From assembly GCA_003669055.1 (NCBI GenBank), contig RAYB01000014.1:1-64000 (forward strand): 64,000 bases of DNA. Reading direction: 5' to 3'. Shown one piece after another: positions 43,723 through 53,384 of this stretch. How positions within the stretch are numbered: the first letter of the stretch is position 1; every line of letters starts with the position of its first letter. This stretch comes from a bacterium 1XD21-70 (lineage in GTDB: Bacteria > Bacillota > Clostridia > Lachnospirales > Lachnospiraceae). The notes beneath the pieces are model-generated. The model was not told the DNA's origin. It ran no database searches and saw only the letters and a list, made by a program, of their open reading frames with translations. A program made the position numbers and the translations under genes.

Positions 43723-46208
43723 AAGTGAAAAAAGAAATTGATCCAGGTCAGGAGAAGATAAGCTATCCGGTTATGATGGAACGAATTGATGTACTGACCG
43801 GAGGGACAGATTACAGGAAATTTTTGTATTATCAGTTAAAAATGAGCATGGCTCGGGCAAAGGCAATGGATATTATTGTTTCTTTTCTGATGGAGTCTGG
43901 TGTAAGGATGATTCTAAAGGATTTACAACAGGCTGTTGAGCGTGGTGCAAGAGTAAGGATTTTGACAGGAAATTATTTGGGAATTACTCAGCCGGGAGCG
44001 TTATATCTTTTGAAGAAAGAGTTAAATGACCAGGTGGATTTGCGTCTTTATCAAGAAAAGAACAGATCTTTTCACCCTAAAGCATATATTTTTCACTGGG
44101 AAAATGGAAGCGAGATGTATATCGGTTCTTCTAATATTTCAAGAAGTGCGTTGACTTCAGGAATCGAATGGAATTATCGATTTGAGCGCCATAAAGATCC
44201 GATAAATTTTATGTTATTTTATCAGGAATTTGAAAATCTTTTTTATCATCATTCCATAAAAATTGATGATAAAACGCTAAGTGATTATTCAAAAAGATGG
44301 AAAAAACCTGCAATTCAAAAAGAACTGAATCAATATGAAGAACAAGATAAAAATACAAGAAAATCAATGATTTATGAGCCAAGAGGTGTTCAGATTGAAG
44401 CATTATATGCCTTGAAATCTTCACGGGAGGAAGGTGCTAAGAGAGCATTGATATATGCTGCTACAGGTGTTGGAAAAACTTTGATTGCAGCGTTCGATTC
44501 ACAGAAATTCAAGCGAGTTTTGTTTGTTGCACATCGGGAAGAAATATTGAAACAGGCAGCATGCAGCTTCCAGAATGTACGTCAATCAGAGGAGCAGGGT
44601 TTTTTCGACCGAAAAAGAAAAGATATAGATAAACCTGTTATATTTGCTTCTGTTTCAACCTTGGGAAAAGAAGATTACCTGCAAGAGAAGTATTTTTCAA
44701 AAGATTATTTTGATTATATTATAATTGATGAATTTCATCATGCAGTCAATGAGAACTATATGCGGATTATCCGTTATTTTAACCCACAATTTTTACTAGG
44801 GCTGACGGCAACACCAGAACGGATGGATGGAAGGAATATTTATGAGGTCTGTGATTATAATGTGCCTTATCAAATTAGTTTGAAAGATGCGGTCAACAAA
44901 GGAATGCTGGTGCCATTCCATTATTATGGAATTTATGATAAGACAGTGGATTATTCTCAGCTACGTGTAATAAAAGGAAAATATCAAGAGAAGGATTTGA
45001 ATGAAAAATATCAGTCGTCAGAGCGATATGAATTGATATACAGACATTATCAAAAGTACCGTTCCCAAAAAGCGCTAGGCTTTTGCTGTTCTCGGATTCA
45101 TGCAGAGAATATGGCAAGGGATTTTTGTAGTCGGGGAGTTCCAGCAGTAGCCGTTTATAGCAACGCAGATGGAGAGTTTTCGGAAGATCGAAAGATTGCA
45201 ATTGATAAATTAGAAAACGGAGAGATTAGAGTGATATTTTCTGTCGATATGTTTAATGAAGGTGTAGATATTTGTGCAGTGGATATGGTAATGTTTCTGC
45301 GCCCGACCGAATCCTCTACTGTATTTTTGCAACAGCTGGGAAGAGGGTTAAGGAAGGGGAAAAATAAAGAATATTTGAATGTTTTAGATTTTATCGGCAA
45401 TTATGAAAAAGCGGGAAATGCACCATTTCTTTTAAGTGGACAGATTTATTCACGGGAAAATGCAATTCATATGAGTGAACGAGAGTTTGTATATCCGGAT
45501 GATTGTATTGCGGATTTTGATTTGCAGCTGATTGATATTTTTCAGAAAATGGCTAAAAAAAATGTTCGGATTCGGGAGCGAATATGGGAAGAGTATAAGC
45601 GGGTAAAGGAGTTTTTGGATGGAAAAATTCCGAGCAGAGTAGATCTTTTTACCTATATGGAGGATGAGGTTTATCAGCTTTGTATGAGAAATTCCGCAGA
45701 GAACCCGTTCCGCAGATATCTGGAATTTTTACATAATATAGGGGAATTAAGCATAGAGCAAGAGAATATTTATAATGGGATTGGAAGAGAATTTCTTCAG
45801 GTAATTGAAACTACCAGTATGACGAAATCTTATAAGCTTCCAGTTTTAATGGCATTTTATAATGATGGGGATGTGAAAATGGAAATTTCGGAGAAAGATA
45901 TTTATAAGAGTTATATGAAATTTTATGGGATGGGGATGAACTGGAGGGACTTGGAGAAGGACAAAGGTACCAGTGATTATAAGGAGTGGGATATAAATCG
46001 CTGTGTAAAGGAAGCAAGGAAAAATCCAGTGAGATTTTTGATGGAATCGGGTAAAGGATTTTTTGTGGAAAGGGAGGGATATGTATTGGGGCTGCGGGAG
46101 GAATTGAGAAGTGTAGTGGGATTAAAAGGTATGTCAGAACAGATTTGGGATGTAATTGAGTATCGAATGATGGAGTATTATCGGAGGAGGTATGAGGGAA
46201 TAGAATAG
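43689..46208 (+). CDS. PLD-nuclease/superfamily 2 helicase fusion
   Basis: The 839-residue protein has a phospholipase-D-like nuclease domain (about 30-180, with SFHPKAYIFHW and GSSNISRSAL, one HKD-type motif) and a superfamily 2 helicase (about 215-600: Walker A AATGVGKT, box II IIIDEFHHA, TATPERMDG, QQLGRGLRKG). A C-terminal domain of about 230 residues is not recognised. GGGAGG lies 7 bases before ATG 43689. The gene is clearly AT-rich against its flanks, suggesting transfer. Such fusions (COG3886/COG1061-like) are common in defence islands, but this is context knowledge, not proof. Confidence 0.85.
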   Translation: MGEWGGEKGWMKVKKEIDPGQEKISYPVMMERIDVLTGGTDYRKFLYYQLKMSMARAKAMDIIVSFLMESGVRMILKDLQQAVERGARVRILTGNYLGITQPGALYLLKKELNDQVDLRLYQEKNRSFHPKAYIFHWENGSEMYIGSSNISRSALTSGIEWNYRFERHKDPINFMLFYQEFENLFYHHSIKIDDKTLSDYSKRWKKPAIQKELNQYEEQDKNTRKSMIYEPRGVQIEALYALKSSREEGAKRALIYAATGVGKTLIAAFDSQKFKRVLFVAHREEILKQAACSFQNVRQSEEQGFFDRKRKDIDKPVIFASVSTLGKEDYLQEKYFSKDYFDYIIIDEFHHAVNENYMRIIRYFNPQFLLGLTATPERMDGRNIYEVCDYNVPYQISLKDAVNKGMLVPFHYYGIYDKTVDYSQLRVIKGKYQEKDLNEKYQSSERYELIYRHYQKYRSQKALGFCCSRIHAENMARDFCSRGVPAVAVYSNADGEFSEDRKIAIDKLENGEIRVIFSVDMFNEGVDICAVDMVMFLRPTESSTVFLQQLGRGLRKGKNKEYLNVLDFIGNYEKAGNAPFLLSGQIYSRENAIHMSEREFVYPDDCIADFDLQLIDIFQKMAKKNVRIRERIWEEYKRVKEFLDGKIPSRVDLFTYMEDEVYQLCMRNSAENPFRRYLEFLHNIGELSIEQENIYNGIGREFLQVIETTSMTKSYKLPVLMAFYNDGDVKMEISEKDIYKSYMKFYGMGMNWRDLEKDKGTSDYKEWDINRCVKEARKNPVRFLMESGKGFFVEREGYVLGLREELRSVVGLKGMSEQIWDVIEYRMMEYYRRRYEGIE

Positions 46209-46352
46209 TTTTAAAATAAGCCCTTTCAACTCGAATTTTCCGCTCGATATGCTTCATTTTAGTATAACATAGAGTGATATTTTATAATAAGAATTATTTA
46301 ATGGAGTACAATTCAGTCAGTACATTAGATACAGAGGTACAAAACAGTGGAT

Positions 46353-46754
46353 ATGGATGCTTATAAAGTAAAAGAAGTGATAGGGAACAATCCGAGATTT
46401 GTTTCTCCTTTTTGTGAACCATGTAGTTACTACATATGGAAGAAGCACGATGAAACTGTAAGAAATGAAGAAATTGAGATATATTGGAGAAAGCTAAAAT
46501 ACATGTCAGATAACATAGATCGATTCATACAGCAAGCATTTCATCCGGATTTTTATGAATTTTATGGTGTGAAACAGAGTTTAGTTGAATCTCCGGTTCA
46601 AATGTGTCAAGAATTGGTGGTTGACAGTTTTGTTTTCGATGCTGATAATCAAACAATAGGATGTTGTTTATCAAATTCACGATTTATGTTTGGACATTAT
46701 ATAGATTGTTTATGGAACAATCACTGGGAACTGATGGATTCGTATATCTGTTAA
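46353..46754 (+). CDS. Hypothetical protein downstream of the helicase
   Basis: The 133-residue protein, AT-rich like the helicase gene, has aromatic-rich segments (PCSYYIWKKHDE, HPDFYEFYGVKQS). It does not match any family I know. ATG 46353 or GTG 46347 may be the start; the ribosome-binding site is weak. It may travel with the helicase and methyltransferase as one acquired block. Confidence 0.5.
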   Translation: MDAYKVKEVIGNNPRFVSPFCEPCSYYIWKKHDETVRNEEIEIYWRKLKYMSDNIDRFIQQAFHPDFYEFYGVKQSLVESPVQMCQELVVDSFVFDADNQTIGCCLSNSRFMFGHYIDCLWNNHWELMDSYIC

Positions 46755-46959
46755 ATTCCCATTTGCATTTGATTCTGATAGAAATTTTGTAGGTTTGATT
46801 TTGATAGAATTTTGATAGAAATATAATTTTGGCCGAATCGTCCCACCAGACAAAATCTGAGCAACCAATCACCATAAAATAAACCCTTTCAACTTTCCAT
46901 AATAAAAGCACAGGGAACTCCACGTAAGCAAATCCATAAAAGATAACCCAACAAAAAAG

Positions 46960-47124
46960 AACCAACCAGGGAGAAGCCAATCAAAGAAGAACCAGCCAAA
47001 GATGAACCAACCAGGGAGAAGCCAATCAAAGATGAACCAGCTAAAGATGAATCAACCAGGAAGAAGCCAATCAAAGAAGAACCAACCAAAGAGAAGCCAG
47101 CCAAAGATGAACCAGTCAAAAGAA
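46960..47124. repeat. 15-bp degenerate tandem repeats, 11 units
   Basis: Units of 15 bases (types AACCAACCAGGGAGA, AGCCAATCAAAGAAG, AACCAGCCAAAGATG) follow without gaps from 46960 to 47124. The plus frame reads as pentapeptides such as MNQPG, RSQSK, KNQPK. They lie over the start codon region of the lipoprotein gene, and several units carry possible ATG codons (47002, 47032, 47047). Confidence 0.9.
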
Positions 47125-48855
47125 CCCCAGCCCAAAAGAACCCAACACCCAAAAACCAAACAAAAGCTCCCCCACCCCCAGGCAACGCTCCTCCTTTCCC
47201 ACCCCATACCTGCAATCCTCTTAACCAGCCTGCTCCTGATTGGCTGTGGATACAACCAGAACAAAGGCGCCGTTTCGGTGCCTGCTTCCCCCGCGCAGTC
47301 CCAATCGTCCCGGCAGTCCCAGTCTCCATTTCCGGCTTCCTCCGAACCCGCCTCAGGGAAAACCTCAAAAACACAGGAGGAGACCACAGAAAAGATGGCA
47401 GAAGATCCGGGAGAGGAGACCACAGAAAAGACCGAAAAAGAAATCATCCGCCAGGCCAAGTCCATGGATTTTACAATCCAGGAATCTCCGGTAGACATGG
47501 CTCGTTATGATAAACAGACAGATCAGCGATACAAGGAAGCATTTCTAAAAGCTGTCACAAATCAGATCCCCATCCATTTTCCAAATCAGGGAGGGACTTC
47601 TTTTTACAAGGATTTGGTCTTTGGGGCAGAGGAAATGGAGGAGGATGAATTCCAGGATGCGGTCCGGCAATCGGATTATTTTTATCAGGATTTTGATGGT
47701 GACGGACTTCCGGAACTGACAGTGAATACCAGAGGGACTTGTGTATTGAAATATCATCCCAGGGAGGATAAAGTGGAGTTGTATCACCAAAAGGGAGAGG
47801 GCTGGAATCTGCTGGGAAAAGGGCAGATGGTTGCTGAATTTACCGAATATACGAAGGACACAACGGAACTGCTTTATTGCTATGAAGACTCAGGCCGGGA
47901 ATTTTGCCTGCGGGATGTTCTTACTCGCTTGTGGGACGGGTGGGAGAGTACTTACCGGATATCCCTGGATGGATGTCCGGAGATGGAGGTGGAAGAGGAG
48001 ATTGCTTTGGAAATATTGGAGGGTTATTTTCAGGCAGCGAAAAATGCACCTCATCCCATGACTTTTACCCAGCTATTTGGGGATGGGGAACATCCGGGAT
48101 ATCAGCCGGGGGAGGAGTTGCTTCTCTGGTACTGGATGGAAGACAGAGAACACCTTCCTGTCAATGAGGAGAAAGGGGAGGAGTGGGAGGCCTACAAGGC
48201 GATGCTGGAGGGGGATTTTTCCCTTGTGGAGGATGAGCGCTGGGGTAGCCTGCAGAGTAACTATGAGGATAGCCTGGAAGAGGGGGACGGGAGATGCGGA
48301 TGGAGTTATTTTCTGATGGATTTTAACCAGGATGGGGTGAAGGAACTGGTGGTTCGCCTTTACCGGGAAGGGGTGAATAATACAGCCTCCTTTTATTATG
48401 ATAAGGGGAAGATTAAAATGTGGGGGACGTACCATTCGGCGGATTCCCATGGGTATGCGCTTCCCCTGGCGAATGGGAGGATGCTCAGCGTATACTGGTA
48501 TCAGGATACGAAAGTCTGGTGGATCAAGAGGCTGGATTCCCAGTGCCGTGAGATTAAGGAGGGCAGTTACAGTACGGGAGAAATCCGGGAAACCTCAGAC
48601 AGCATGGATGAACCCGGGGAATCCCCGGATAGCAAAGAGACAGGGGCTGGTGAAGCGAAAAAGAATTATTATTATCAGTTCCTGGATTATTACCATGACG
48701 GGACGCGCTGCGGCGATTTGATTAACCTGTCAGAAGAGGAGTGGGGGCAGGTTGAGGAATGGATAGAGGGGCTGCAGATTCCGGAAGATGTGTGGAAGCC
48801 CTGCTCTGTATTTACGCCCAGAAAGGACAGGCCAGCCGTGCCGGATGTGGGATGA
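47002..48855 (+). CDS. Lipoprotein with calcium-loop-like repeats
   Basis: This protein has up to 617 residues. The first 50 are the translated 15-bp repeats, then a hydrophobic stretch with lipobox LLIGC at about residue 77 marks a lipoprotein signal with an unusually long basic lead. The mature part has two Asp-rich loops, DFDGDGLPELTV and DFNQDGVKELVVRL, like EF-hand/FG-GAP calcium loops in surface proteins, in a mostly acidic protein. The true start is uncertain (47002, 47032 or 47047; GGGAGA lies 11 bases before 47032). A surface role is likely, the ligand unknown. Confidence 0.7.
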   Translation: MNQPGRSQSKMNQLKMNQPGRSQSKKNQPKRSQPKMNQSKEPQPKRTQHPKTKQKLPHPQATLLLSHPIPAILLTSLLLIGCGYNQNKGAVSVPASPAQSQSSRQSQSPFPASSEPASGKTSKTQEETTEKMAEDPGEETTEKTEKEIIRQAKSMDFTIQESPVDMARYDKQTDQRYKEAFLKAVTNQIPIHFPNQGGTSFYKDLVFGAEEMEEDEFQDAVRQSDYFYQDFDGDGLPELTVNTRGTCVLKYHPREDKVELYHQKGEGWNLLGKGQMVAEFTEYTKDTTELLYCYEDSGREFCLRDVLTRLWDGWESTYRISLDGCPEMEVEEEIALEILEGYFQAAKNAPHPMTFTQLFGDGEHPGYQPGEELLLWYWMEDREHLPVNEEKGEEWEAYKAMLEGDFSLVEDERWGSLQSNYEDSLEEGDGRCGWSYFLMDFNQDGVKELVVRLYREGVNNTASFYYDKGKIKMWGTYHSADSHGYALPLANGRMLSVYWYQDTKVWWIKRLDSQCREIKEGSYSTGEIRETSDSMDEPGESPDSKETGAGEAKKNYYYQFLDYYHDGTRCGDLINLSEEEWGQVEEWIEGLQIPEDVWKPCSVFTPRKDRPAVPDVG

Positions 48856-48904
48856 GATATGAGCAAAAGGAAAAGAAGGAGTGGGGGAAGGCGTGGAGGA
48901 AAAT

Positions 48905-49306
48905 ATGAGAGAAATCCAGGTGGTCGCTGCTGTCATCAGACACAACAATGCTGTTTTTGCAACGCAGCGGGGGTACGGGCCTTATAAGGGCAAGTGGGAA
49001 TTTCCCGGCGGCAAGATGGAACCAGGGGAAACCATGGAGCAGGCTCTGGTTCGTGAGATTCGCGAAGAACTGGCCGTGGAGGTTACAATGGTTGCAAGGG
49101 TTGCTACTGTGGAATATGATTACCCGGAATTTCATTTGCGGATGCATTGCTTTTTGTGTGAAATCAAAGAGGGGGAGCCAGTGCTTTTGGAGCATGAAGC
49201 GGCTAGGTGGCTGACAAGGGAAACCATAGAGGAGGTGGACTGGCTGCCGGCAGACCGCGTGGCGCTTCCTCAGATAAAAGGATTATGGGATGGGGAAAAG
49301 AACTGA
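48905..49306 (+). CDS. Nudix hydrolase, MutT-like
   Basis: The 133-residue protein carries a complete Nudix box (G, then EPGE, then REIREEL) at about residues 35-57, in the order that defines the family. MutT-type members remove oxidised nucleotides such as 8-oxo-dGTP. ATG 48905 follows GGAGG by 5 bases; an upstream GTG at 48881 lacks a site. It follows the lipoprotein by 49 bases, perhaps in one transcript. Confidence 0.88.
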   Translation: MREIQVVAAVIRHNNAVFATQRGYGPYKGKWEFPGGKMEPGETMEQALVREIREELAVEVTMVARVATVEYDYPEFHLRMHCFLCEIKEGEPVLLEHEAARWLTRETIEEVDWLPADRVALPQIKGLWDGEKN

Positions 49307-49456
49307 CATTTCTTTTTCCGGATATCAGTTCAGGCAATGGGAGAGGGAGAAAAATCCGGCTTGTGAAAACGGGAACAGCGCAAGAATGATGAAAACAAGG
49401 TTCTTACAGTCTGGTAAAATGTCATAACAGCAACAGGAGTAAAGGAGAGAATGGGG

Positions 49457-50431
49457 ATGAAAAATCGTGATATTGAAAACATTTCCGCTGTTATTTCATA
49501 CATTGAGGATTGTGTGAAGGGGGACAGACCGGCAGGGCGCTGTGAGGAGGATAAGCTGGATTTGGACAGGATTGCTGCCATGTTTCACTATTCCAAATTT
49601 TATCTGCACCGCATGTTCACTCAGACGGCTGGAATCACAATCCATGACTATATCCGGCGCAGGCAGCTGACGGAAGCAGCGAGATGGCTGGTATTTTCGG
49701 AGAAAGCCATCTTGGAGATCGCATTGGCAGCAGGGTATGAGAGCCAACAGGCATTTACAGGGGTTTTTAAGTCCATGTACAAGAAAACGCCGATGGAATA
49801 TAAAAGGAACCGGATGTTTTATCCTTTGCAGCTAAAGCTTGATCTCAACCGGAATCCATTGGTTCATGGCGATCTGGCGGGGGAGATTGCCTATGTGGGG
49901 AAGGAGGATATTCCGGCATGGATGGAATTTGTTTCCCTGGTGATTGACGGCTTTCCCGGCTATGACGAAGAGCAGCACCGAAGGCAGCTTGCGGCCTGTG
50001 TGGAGGAAAAGCAGGCCCTTTTTATGCGGGACGGGGCGGCCATGATAGGGGCAGCGGCATTTTCCCGCCAGGACGGGAGGATTGACTTTTTGGGGATACA
50101 TCCTCAGTACCGCCGCTATGGGGCAGGGAGAAAGCTGCTGGATTTTATGCTGGAACATGTATTTGCAGCTGACAGGGAGGAGATCAGTATCACAACCTTC
50201 CGCGAGGGAGACCGGGCAGATACGGGGCAGCGTGCGGAGTATAGGAAACTTGGCTTTGGGGAGGCAGAGTTATTGGTTGAATTTGGCTATCCTACGCAGA
50301 GGATGGTTTTGCGAAGGGGTGGGAGAGGCGATTCGAGGAAATCCGGAAAAGCCGAACCAGAAGAACCTGGAACTGGCAAAAGGAACAAGCCTAAAACCAG
50401 TGAGCAAGACAGCCGCAGAATCCGTATATGA
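49457..50431 (+). CDS. AraC-type regulator fused to GNAT acetyltransferase
   Basis: The 324-residue protein has an AraC/XylS double helix-turn-helix first (about 25-115, DRIAAMFHYSKFYLHRMF, EIALAAGYESQQAF) and a GNAT-type acetyltransferase domain after it (about 190-290, LGIHPQYRRYGAGRKLLDF is the acetyl-CoA loop). ATG 49457 is 9 bases after AAAGGAG; 49451 is possible. The acetyltransferase may sense acetyl-CoA or modify a partner. It ends 12 bases before the MATE gene, which it probably controls. Confidence 0.85.
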   Translation: MKNRDIENISAVISYIEDCVKGDRPAGRCEEDKLDLDRIAAMFHYSKFYLHRMFTQTAGITIHDYIRRRQLTEAARWLVFSEKAILEIALAAGYESQQAFTGVFKSMYKKTPMEYKRNRMFYPLQLKLDLNRNPLVHGDLAGEIAYVGKEDIPAWMEFVSLVIDGFPGYDEEQHRRQLAACVEEKQALFMRDGAAMIGAAAFSRQDGRIDFLGIHPQYRRYGAGRKLLDFMLEHVFAADREEISITTFREGDRADTGQRAEYRKLGFGEAELLVEFGYPTQRMVLRRGGRGDSRKSGKAEPEEPGTGKRNKPKTSEQDSRRIRI

Positions 50432-50443
50432 GGTGGTGGCCAT

Positions 50444-51811
50444 ATGAGTGAGAATGTCTTAGATCAGGAATGGAACGTTTCCTCCCTGCTGAAATTTGCC
50501 TTCCCTACCATTGTAATGATGATATTTATGGGGCTTTACACGATTGTGGATACCATTTTTGTGGCGCGGCTGGTTAATACGGACGCCCTTTCTGCCATCA
50601 ACATAGTCTGCCCGGTAATCAATCTCACCGTTGGCCTGGGAACCATGCTGGCGGCGGGGGGCAATGCCATTGTTTCCCGCAAGATGGGGGAAGGGGCGGA
50701 ACAGGAAGCCAGGGAAGATTTTACCCTGCTGGTGGCTGTAGGTGTGGCCATGGGGATGGCACTTCTGGCGGCGGGGCTTTTCTGGATGGAAGAAATCATC
50801 ATCTTCCTGGGCGCCAGTGGCCGGCTTTTTCCCTATTGCAGGGATTATCTTACCGTGTTGGTTCTCTTTATTCCGGCCAATATTTTACAGACCTTATTTG
50901 CCAATTTTCTGGTGACTGCAGGCAGGCCGGGACTGGGGCTGGGGCTGTCGGTCCTGGCTGGTGCGGCAAACATTATTTTTGACTATCTGTTTCTTGTGCC
51001 CCTGGGGATGGGGATACGGGGAGCGGCTTTGGGGACAGGGATCGGCTATCTGATTCCGGCAGCTGCGGGGATGGTTTTTTTTATGGGAAAAAGGGGGACA
51101 CTTTTCTTTGTTCCCCTGAGGAGAGAGGGAACGGCGCCTGGATGGGTTCAGGCATCCAGGCGGATGAAGGTGGTGGCGGAAAGCTGCATCAATGGCTCCT
51201 CGGAAATGGTGAGCCAGCTGGCGACAGCCCTGACTACTTATCTGTTTAATATTACCATGATGGGTTTGGCGGGGGAGGATGGAGTTGCGGCCATTACCAT
51301 TATGATCTATTCCCAATTTCTTCTGAATACCTTGTTTCTGGGCTACTCCATGGGGATTGCCCCGGTGATCGGTTTTCATTACGGGAATAAAAATCACGCC
51401 CGGCAGAGGCGGGTGCTTCGCATCAGCGCAGGGTTCCTTGCCGTGGCATCCCTGGCAGTGTTTGGATTTTCCCGGACAGGCGGCGGATATATTGCGGGGA
51501 TGTTTGCGCAAAAAGCATCTGAAGTTTATAAGCTTGCGGTACATGGCTTTGGGATTTTTTCCTTTGGATTTCTGTTTTGTGGGTGGAATATTTTTGCCTC
51601 CGGGATGTTTACTGCATTGTCCAACGGAAAAATATCGGCAGCGCTTTCCTTTTTGCGGACGTTTGGCCTGCTGGCTGGCAGCATCCTGCTGCTGCCGCGG
51701 CTGTGGGGAATTGCAGGGGTGTGGCTGGCGGTTCCGGCGGCAGAAGGGGTGATGTTTGTGGTGTCGGCGGGGTGCCTCGGCTCTTTTTACTCCTCTATCC
51801 GGTCCGGCTGA
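50444..51811 (+). CDS. MATE family efflux transporter
   Basis: This 455-residue membrane antiporter has 12 predicted segments. FAFPTIVMMIFMGLYTIVD near the start and SCINGSSEMVSQLATALTTY are typical. GAGGTGG precedes ATG 50444. It belongs to one operon with the AraC-acetyltransferase gene and differs from the MATE at 26970-28316. A drug or metabolite is the likely substrate. Confidence 0.92.
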   Translation: MSENVLDQEWNVSSLLKFAFPTIVMMIFMGLYTIVDTIFVARLVNTDALSAINIVCPVINLTVGLGTMLAAGGNAIVSRKMGEGAEQEAREDFTLLVAVGVAMGMALLAAGLFWMEEIIIFLGASGRLFPYCRDYLTVLVLFIPANILQTLFANFLVTAGRPGLGLGLSVLAGAANIIFDYLFLVPLGMGIRGAALGTGIGYLIPAAAGMVFFMGKRGTLFFVPLRREGTAPGWVQASRRMKVVAESCINGSSEMVSQLATALTTYLFNITMMGLAGEDGVAAITIMIYSQFLLNTLFLGYSMGIAPVIGFHYGNKNHARQRRVLRISAGFLAVASLAVFGFSRTGGGYIAGMFAQKASEVYKLAVHGFGIFSFGFLFCGWNIFASGMFTALSNGKISAALSFLRTFGLLAGSILLLPRLWGIAGVWLAVPAAEGVMFVVSAGCLGSFYSSIRSG

Positions 51812-51830
51812 CTGCCGGATGGGATAGAGG
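51792..51830. terminator. Hairpin between convergent MATE and ABC permease genes
   Basis: CCTCTATCC (51792-51800) pairs with GGATAGAGG (51822-51830), with an inner CCGG/CCGG stem, and contains the MATE stop codon. No T run follows. It may end or protect the message. Confidence 0.5.
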
Positions 51831-51880
51831 ATATGCACCGGGCAAGCTGCATTGATGACAAAAGAATAGTGGATTTCCCC

Positions 51881-52531
51881 TCACATTTCTTTGTTTTGCA
51901 CTATTTTGACAGATACCAAAATAGAAAGAATATACATGGCAGCGGCAGCTGCTATTGCCAAAATAACGGATATTGCAGGAAAACGGATCACGGTAAAAAA
52001 CAGGGTGCTGTTTTTGGCCGGATCCATGGTAATGAATGACAATGTTGCCAAAAAGCATGCAGCTGGGATATACAGAAACATCCTGCCTTTGATGGATCCT
52101 AGCTTATAATATCCGGGCAGCAGGAAAACGGTATAAAGGGCAAACAGAAATATTCCCATGGCGGCGGCATTTCCTATATCGGATAAACGGATGGTTTCAC
52201 CCAAAACCACTAATAGGATGGGGTGGGCAATTAGAGAAAATAGCAGCGCAATCAGCCCCATAATGATGATAAAAATATATCTCCCTATTACAATCTCGCT
52301 TTTTCGGACCGGCAAAATACCGTATAGCCGTTCCATGGAATTTCTTTCCGTGACAGAAAATGTGTATCCTGTAGTCATTGCCATAAAACACATGGCAAAG
52401 GAGATCCCGGTCAGCAGTGAGCGGTTAATTGCCGCAAAAACAGAAGGCAATACCAGGGCAAAGAGGATAGTTTTTGTATAGGGTTCCACTAAAGAAAAAT
52501 CTAATTTTACGGATTTCCAAATATTACTCAT
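51881..52531 (-). CDS. ABC-2 type permease
   Basis: The 216-residue membrane protein has six predicted segments and resembles the ABC-2 permease group found next to YtrB-like ATPases. It starts 8 bases inside the ATPase gene, so translation is coupled. It probably exports a peptide or lipid; the operon has no substrate-binding protein. Confidence 0.85.
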   Translation of the reverse strand: MSNIWKSVKLDFSLVEPYTKTILFALVLPSVFAAINRSLLTGISFAMCFMAMTTGYTFSVTERNSMERLYGILPVRKSEIVIGRYIFIIIMGLIALLFSLIAHPILLVVLGETIRLSDIGNAAAMGIFLFALYTVFLLPGYYKLGSIKGRMFLYIPAACFLATLSFITMDPAKNSTLFFTVIRFPAISVILAIAAAAAMYILSILVSVKIVQNKEM

Positions 52532-53384
52532 GCTGTCCTCCTATCTTGTTGGTGAAAACCACGATATCGTCAATGGTTGCCGGTTCTGCACTGAGATGTG
52601 CAAACTGTTTTTGGTCTTGGGTTCTGATCAGTGCCTCAAACCCTGTCGTGAATTCCCGGATGCCGAATGCTTTTGCGCTCAGGTCCGCAGGGAGTTCTCC
52701 GTGTCCCCCTTTGACAATTTGAAAGCTATCGATGAATTCATCTTTGCCGCCGCTGAAAAACAGTTCCCCATAACGGATATAGGTGATATAATCTGCAACG
52801 CGTTCCAAATCTCCGGTGATATGGGTGGAGAACAGCACACTATGCCCGCCGTCTTCTATATATTCTGATAAAATGTTCAGAAGTTCGTCTCTTGAAACAG
52901 GGTCAAGGCCGCTGGTAGGCTCATCTAATATCAGCAATTTCGCGTCATAGGAAAAAGCACAGGCCAGCATAAGCTTCATCTGCATGCCTTTGGAAAGTTC
53001 GTTTACCTTTTTTGACGGTAATATACGGAATTTTTCCAACAGATCCGAAAATTTGTGTGTGTTCCAATTCGGATAAAATGCGGATATTGATTTTTCAACC
53101 TGTGGGATTTTCCAGTCATCACTAAAGTAATTTGTATCAAAAACAACGCCTAAGTTGCTTTTTGCTGCCTGCTCATCGGTTATATTGTCCAACCCTAGTA
53201 TTTTCACTTCGCCGTTGGTGCGTTTTAACATGTTCAATATCAGCTTGATTGTGGTCGTTTTTCCGGAGCCGTTCGGACCGATCAGCCCCATGATATATCC
53301 TTTCGGCAATGTGAAAGTGATATCGCGCAACTGGAAATTGCCAAAGGATTTTGACAGGTTTTTCACTTCGAGACAGTTATCCAT
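52524..53384 (-). CDS. ABC transporter ATP-binding protein (YtrB-like)
   Basis: The 286-residue ATPase has Walker A GPNGSGKTTT, a divergent signature at ELSKGMQMKL and Walker B LLILDEPTSGLDP. The C-terminal 70 residues are typical for exporters with ABC-2 permeases. It overlaps the GntR gene by 8 bases. GntR-ATPase-permease is the YtrA/YtrB layout, often induced by cell-wall antibiotics. Confidence 0.9.
   Translation of the reverse strand: MDNCLEVKNLSKSFGNFQLRDITFTLPKGYIMGLIGPNGSGKTTTIKLILNMLKRTNGEVKILGLDNITDEQAAKSNLGVVFDTNYFSDDWKIPQVEKSISAFYPNWNTHKFSDLLEKFRILPSKKVNELSKGMQMKLMLACAFSYDAKLLILDEPTSGLDPVSRDELLNILSEYIEDGGHSVLFSTHITGDLERVADYITYIRYGELFFSGGKDEFIDSFQIVKGGHGELPADLSAKAFGIREFTTGFEALIRTQDQKQFAHLSAEPATIDDIVVFTNKIGGQHE

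Noticed and set aside
46960-47124. Repeats considered as a CRISPR array
   Set aside because: Units of 15 bases are directly joined with no spacers.
46889-47374. 161-residue minus-strand frame with SSLAG/FSLVG pentapeptides, like a pentapeptide-repeat protein
   Set aside because: The pentapeptides come from the 15-bp DNA repeats read backwards. They lack the A(D/N)LXX pattern and there is no start signal.
50894-51838. 314-residue minus-strand frame opposite the MATE gene
   Set aside because: His/Gln/Pro-rich shadow of a clear membrane protein gene.
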